Shown here piece after piece: positions 60,862 through 64,000 of a DNA stretch of 64,000 bases. How positions within the stretch are numbered: the stretch's first letter is position 1; each line of letters begins with the position of its first letter. The notes below the pieces were generated by a model. It saw only the letters and a list, made by a program, of their open reading frames with translations. It made no database searches and was not told the DNA's origin. Made by a program: the position numbers and the translations under genes. This stretch comes from Shinella sumterensis. GTDB lineage: Bacteria; Pseudomonadota; Alphaproteobacteria; Rhizobiales; Rhizobiaceae. The stretch covers positions 620,912-684,911 of the forward strand of contig NZ_MYFN02000002.1 in NCBI RefSeq assembly GCF_004514425.2, given 5' to 3'.

Positions 60862-61853
60862 CACGCGCCATCCATCGTATGCAGGTCTTCCGGCAGGAAG
60901 GAGAGCGTGACCATCTCGCCCTGCGCGGGCACCGCGACGGCGGCGGGCAGCATGGCGGCGATGCGGGTGCCGTTGGCGTCGACCGTCACGCGGTTGGCGG
61001 CGCCGAGGAAGCTTGCGGCGGTCACGCGGCCGGAGACATGCTTGCGGCCGGGGCCGTCGCCGAGCGCGATCGCCTCGGGGCGCAGGCTGGCATGGTGGCG
61101 GCCGAAGCCGAGCATCTCGACGAAATCGGGCGGCAGCATGTTGGAGGAGCCGACGAAATCGGCGACGAAGCGCGTCGCCGGCCGCTTGTAGACCTCTTCC
61201 GGCGTGCCGAGCTGCTGGATCTTTCCGTCGTTGAACACGGCGATGCGGTCGGCCATGGAAAGCGCTTCGCCCTGGTCGTGGGTCACGAAGACGAAGGTGA
61301 TGCCGAGCGATTTCTGCAGGGCCTTCAGCTCTTCCTGCATCTGCTCGCGCAGCTTGAGGTCGAGCGCGCCGAGCGGTTCGTCGAGCAGCAGCACGCGGGG
61401 GCGGTTGACCAGCGCGCGGGCGAGCGCCACGCGCTGCCGCTGGCCGCCGGAGAGCTGGCCGGGCCGGCGCGTGCCGTAGCCGGGCAGCTTCACCATGGCG
61501 AGCGCCTCTTCGGCGGCCTTCAGCCGTTCGGCCTTGCCGACACCCTTGACCATCAGCCCGTAGGCGACGTTTTCGAGGATCGAGAGATGCGGGAACAGCG
61601 CATAGTCCTGGAACACCGTGTTGACGTTGCGCCGGTAGGGCGGCACGCCCTCGGCCGTCTCGCCGAAGATCTCGATATGCCCCGCCGTCGGCTGCTCGAA
61701 ACCGGCCATCAGGCGCAGGCAGGTCGTCTTGCCGGAGCCGGACGGACCGAGCATCGCGAAGAATTCCCCCTCGGCGATGGCGAGGTCCACGCTGTCGACG
61801 GCGCGCACGGCGCCGAAATGGCGGGACACTTGCTGGAACAGGACGGCGGTCAT
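60861..61853 (-). CDS. ydcT: Polyamine-type ABC transporter ATP-binding protein (YdcT/PotA-like)
   Basis: 330-residue ATPase. Walker [14 protein letters not shown] is at residues about 36-48, Q-loop VFQDYALFPHL, signature [15 protein letters not shown], Walker B LLLDEPLGALDLK, and a C-terminal TOBE domain (SLRPEAIALGDGPG). It shares one base with the next permease gene. A 321-bp gap with a palindromic repeat separates it from the binding-protein gene upstream. Confidence 0.94.
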   Translation of the reverse strand: MTAVLFQQVSRHFGAVRAVDSVDLAIAEGEFFAMLGPSGSGKTTCLRLMAGFEQPTAGHIEIFGETAEGVPPYRRNVNTVFQDYALFPHLSILENVAYGLMVKGVGKAERLKAAEEALAMVKLPGYGTRRPGQLSGGQRQRVALARALVNRPRVLLLDEPLGALDLKLREQMQEELKALQKSLGITFVFVTHDQGEALSMADRIAVFNDGKIQQLGTPEEVYKRPATRFVADFVGSSNMLPPDFVEMLGFGRHHASLRPEAIALGDGPGRKHVSGRVTAASFLGAANRVTVDANGTRIAAMLPAAVAVPAQGEMVTLSFLPEDLHTMDGA

Positions 61854-61987
61854 GGAGGCTCCCGGTGGTTTTGGACGATGGGCGAAACGTCCATCGCGTG
61901 GAGATCATGGGCAGGAAAACGGCGCAGCTATCCGATCTCCACAAGCGTTGGGGCGTGGCAAATGGAACTGAGAGGGCCGTTTTGCCT

Positions 61988-62107
61988 CCTTCTCCCCCGC
62001 GGGGAGAAGGTTGCGGCAGCGGGATGAGGGGTTGGCGCAGACGACCGACGTCGTGCAAGCCCCCTCATCCGACCCTTCGGGCCACCTTCTCCCCGCAGGG
62101 GAGAAGG
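61988..62107. repeat. RIME-like palindromic repeat between ydcS and ydcT
   Basis: Two large palindromes, CCTTCTCCCC/GGGGAGAAGG at 61988-62010 and again at 62085-62107, flank inner GGATGAGGGG (62022 area) and CCCCTCATCC (62061 area) segments that also pair. The layout and sequence resemble rhizobial RIME elements; I could not align it. It lies in the intercistronic gap of the transporter operon, where it may cause different levels of binding protein and transporter. Confidence 0.75.
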
Positions 62108-62174
62108 AAAGAGCAGCATCGCCGTACCTCTTCAATCGCCCGCTTTTCGCGGAGGAGATCGAGAGAGGACGTGC

Positions 62175-63335
62175 TCACCGCCCGCCGATCACGCCGATAT
62201 AATCGGAGACCCAGCGGTGGTAGGGCACGCATTCGCCCTGGCTTTCGCACTTGGAGACCGGCGTGCGCCAGAAGTGGATCTTGTCGAAGTTGTCGAAGCC
62301 GTTGGTCGCGCAGCCTTCGTCGGTGAGCAGCGCATTGCCCTTGCAGGCCGCAGGCACCGAAGGAACCGCGCCGAACCAGGCGGCGGCGTCGCCCTGCACC
62401 TTTGATGACAGCGAGTGTTCCATCCACATATAGGCGCAGTTCGGGTGCTGGCTTTCGGCATGCAGCATGGTCGTGTCCGACCAGCCCGTGACACCCTCTT
62501 CCGGGAAGGTCGAGGCGATCGGCTGGCCTTCGGCCTTCATCAGGTTGACCTGGAACGGCCAGGAGCCCGAGGCGACGACACCTTCGTTCTTGAAGTCGTC
62601 GATCTGGATCATGGCGTCGTGCCAGTAGCGGCCCACCAGCGTGCGCTGCACGCGCAGGAGGTCGAGCGCCGCCTTGTACTGGTCCTCGTTCAGCTCGTAG
62701 GGATCCTTGATGCCGAGTTCCGGCTTGTGCGCCATCAGGTACTGCGCGGCGTCGGCGATGTGGATCGGGCCGTCATAGGCCTGCACGCGGCCCTTGTTGG
62801 ACTTGCCGTCCGGCAGCGTCATCTCCTCGAAGACGACCTTCCAGCTCTTCGGCGCCTCGCCCTTGAAGGCTTCCGTGTTGTACATCAGCACGTTCGGGCC
62901 CCAGAGATAGGGGGTGCCGTAATGCACGCCGTTCACCGTGTGCCACGGCGCGTTCTGCAGGCGCTCGTCGATGGTCTTCCAGCTCGGGATGAGGTCGGTG
63001 TTGATCGGCTGGACGCGCTTGCCGGCGACGAGCCGGAGCGAGGCGTCGCCGGAGGCCGTGACGAGGTCGAAGCCGCCTTCGTTCATCAGCGCGACCATCT
63101 CGTCGGATGTCGCGGCGGTCTTCACCGTCACCTTGCAGCTCGTCTTCTTTTCGAAGTCGGTGACCCAGTCATAGGCCTTGTCCGTCTCGCCGCGCTCGAT
63201 ATAGCCGGCCCAGGCGACGATCGATACCTCGCCTTCACCGGCTCCAAGCGCCTTCAGCGGCTCCTGGGCGACGGCGGATGTGACGAAGGCGAGCGAAAGG
63301 GTAAGCGCGGTGCAGGAATGCAGAAGTCGCGTCAT
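62175..63335 (-). CDS. ydcS: Polyamine-type ABC transporter substrate-binding protein (YdcS/PotD-like)
   Basis: 386-residue periplasmic binding protein, first gene of the operon. The signal peptide ends at AVAQ (about residue 24), followed by GEVSIVAWAGYIERGETDKAY and the Spermidine/putrescine-binding core (GTPYLWGPNVLMYNTEAF). The length matches E. coli YdcS (381). The start at 63335 is supported by GGGAGA upstream; the longer in-frame start is not. A dimer of cysteine pairs near the C terminus (SKCESQGECVPYHRWVSDYI) is typical of this branch. Confidence 0.93.
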   Translation of the reverse strand: MTRLLHSCTALTLSLAFVTSAVAQEPLKALGAGEGEVSIVAWAGYIERGETDKAYDWVTDFEKKTSCKVTVKTAATSDEMVALMNEGGFDLVTASGDASLRLVAGKRVQPINTDLIPSWKTIDERLQNAPWHTVNGVHYGTPYLWGPNVLMYNTEAFKGEAPKSWKVVFEEMTLPDGKSNKGRVQAYDGPIHIADAAQYLMAHKPELGIKDPYELNEDQYKAALDLLRVQRTLVGRYWHDAMIQIDDFKNEGVVASGSWPFQVNLMKAEGQPIASTFPEEGVTGWSDTTMLHAESQHPNCAYMWMEHSLSSKVQGDAAAWFGAVPSVPAACKGNALLTDEGCATNGFDNFDKIHFWRTPVSKCESQGECVPYHRWVSDYIGVIGGR

Positions 63336-64000
63336 GACAGTCTCCCGGTTTGGTCCGCATTCAGCGGTATTGTTCCCGGCGGAAAAGGTGCCGCGCTTTC
63401 GCCGCTTTCGCAAATTCATTAATCAGAATGTCGGTATCGGAAATTCCGAAATCGCTGAGGGGTACGCATTCGAGGTGATGGCATAGGAGGTGCGTGCGGA
63501 GCCATGGATCCTCGGGTCAAGCCCGAGGATGACGGAGGGGAGGCGTGGGTTTCCAGCCGGTGCAGCGGTGCGGCATGCAGGGCCGTCAGTTTGGCTCCGG
63601 CACATCTCTCCTGGCGTCATCCTCGGGCTTGACCCGAGGACCCACAGCCGCATGCGCCGCGGTCCTCACCGTCCCCCATCCGGGGACGTAAACGCATCGC
63701 ATCCCCTGATTTTCCAACAAAATCCGCTTCCAATTTCCCCGCCTTCCCCAACCATGCCTACAATCCTCCCATCCCGCCCTCGGATACACCGCAAGGCGTT
63801 GCGGCGAGGCGGGGTCGGCGCGGGGCGTGGGGGGATGACGCGAAACCTCATGCACCGGGCCTGCGGAAAATGGTCTCCCTCCGGCGACACGGGGGAAGCG
63901 GCGGGATGTCGGACCGATCCTGTCGTTTCATGCCCCGAACGGCGCGCCGGGCGTGCCTGTGCGGCACACAAGGGGATCGGCATTGGCGGATGCGTCGGCA
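63336..64000. other. Intergenic region at the window end, with a second copy of the palindromic repeat
   Basis: No supported gene lies here. The ydcS promoter should be in the first 150 bp. Two inverted hairpin units, GGATCCTCGGGTCAAGCCCGAGGATG (63506-63531 area) and its mirror at 63615-63643, belong to the same repeat family as 57394-57480. The final 350 bp hold only GC-rich open frames without recognisable features. Confidence 0.55.

Noticed and set aside
63646..64000. Open frames in the last 350 bp
   Set aside because: They show no ribosome-binding site, no family resemblance and repeat-rich composition; their ends may lie outside the window.

Overview
The window is high-GC, densely coded DNA that looks like the chromosome of an alphaproteobacterium, most likely Rhizobiaceae (Rhizobium/Agrobacterium/Shinella/Sinorhizobium group). 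The evidence is the rhizobial-type RpoD, the split carA and carB genes, a RirA-type iron box, the catB acetyltransferase also known from Agrobacterium, and several families of palindromic intergenic repeats. The species cannot be fixed from the sequence alone. No integrase, transposase, plasmid or phage replication gene and no CRISPR array was seen.

Layout. 1-12.1 kb: the 5' four-fifths of carB (minus), then a class D beta-lactamase with a divergent AmpR-like regulator, an alcohol dehydrogenase, a RibD-like reductase, a zinc metallopeptidase, an MFS and a MATE exporter, and carA. 12.3-24.3 kb: yqeY, dnaG, recQ, an SDR, a methyltransferase, a threonine-degradation pair (kbl-tdh) flanked by two GFA/CENP-V-fold genes, and rpoD. 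24.4-31.1 kb: a membrane alpha/beta hydrolase, a branched-chain amino-acid binding protein, a lysozyme-like lipoprotein and a run of small conserved genes. 31.2-37.6 kb: a tRNA with CAU anticodon (probably Ile2), then an accessory-looking block (SDR with AraC regulator, catB, LysR with SnoaL-like/SDR pair, aldo/keto reductase). 38.3-42.1 kb: a complete sulfate ABC transporter (sbp-cysTWA). 42.2-46.2 kb: a lipid A phosphoethanolamine transferase followed by an overlapping response regulator/histidine kinase pair. 46.3-54.5 kb: small genes, a LysR regulator, and a tightly overlapping operon of two tandem dimethylglycine/sarcosine dehydrogenase-like flavoproteins plus a PEP-mutase-fold enzyme. 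54.5-57.3 kb: an iron-siderophore binding protein and an FhuF-type reductase behind a RirA-like box, and a DUF1328 membrane peptide. 57.5-63.3 kb: a minus-strand operon in the order ydcS-ydcT-ydcU-ydcV-patD (polyamine-type ABC transporter plus aminobutyraldehyde dehydrogenase), interrupted and flanked by palindromic repeats.

How the genes work together. Housekeeping functions (carbamoyl phosphate synthesis, primase, sigma-70, RecQ) frame accessory genes for antibiotic and envelope-stress resistance (beta-lactamase/AmpR, CatB, EptA with its two-component system, MFS, MATE) and for nitrogen, carbon and sulfur scavenging (threonine, methylated amines, polyamines, sulfate, iron). The strongest candidates for under-described biology are the DMGDH-like/SARDH-like/PEPM-like operon with its LysR sites, the AmpR-controlled class D beta-lactamase, the inverted repeat in front of eptA, and the long perfect palindrome in the catB leader.
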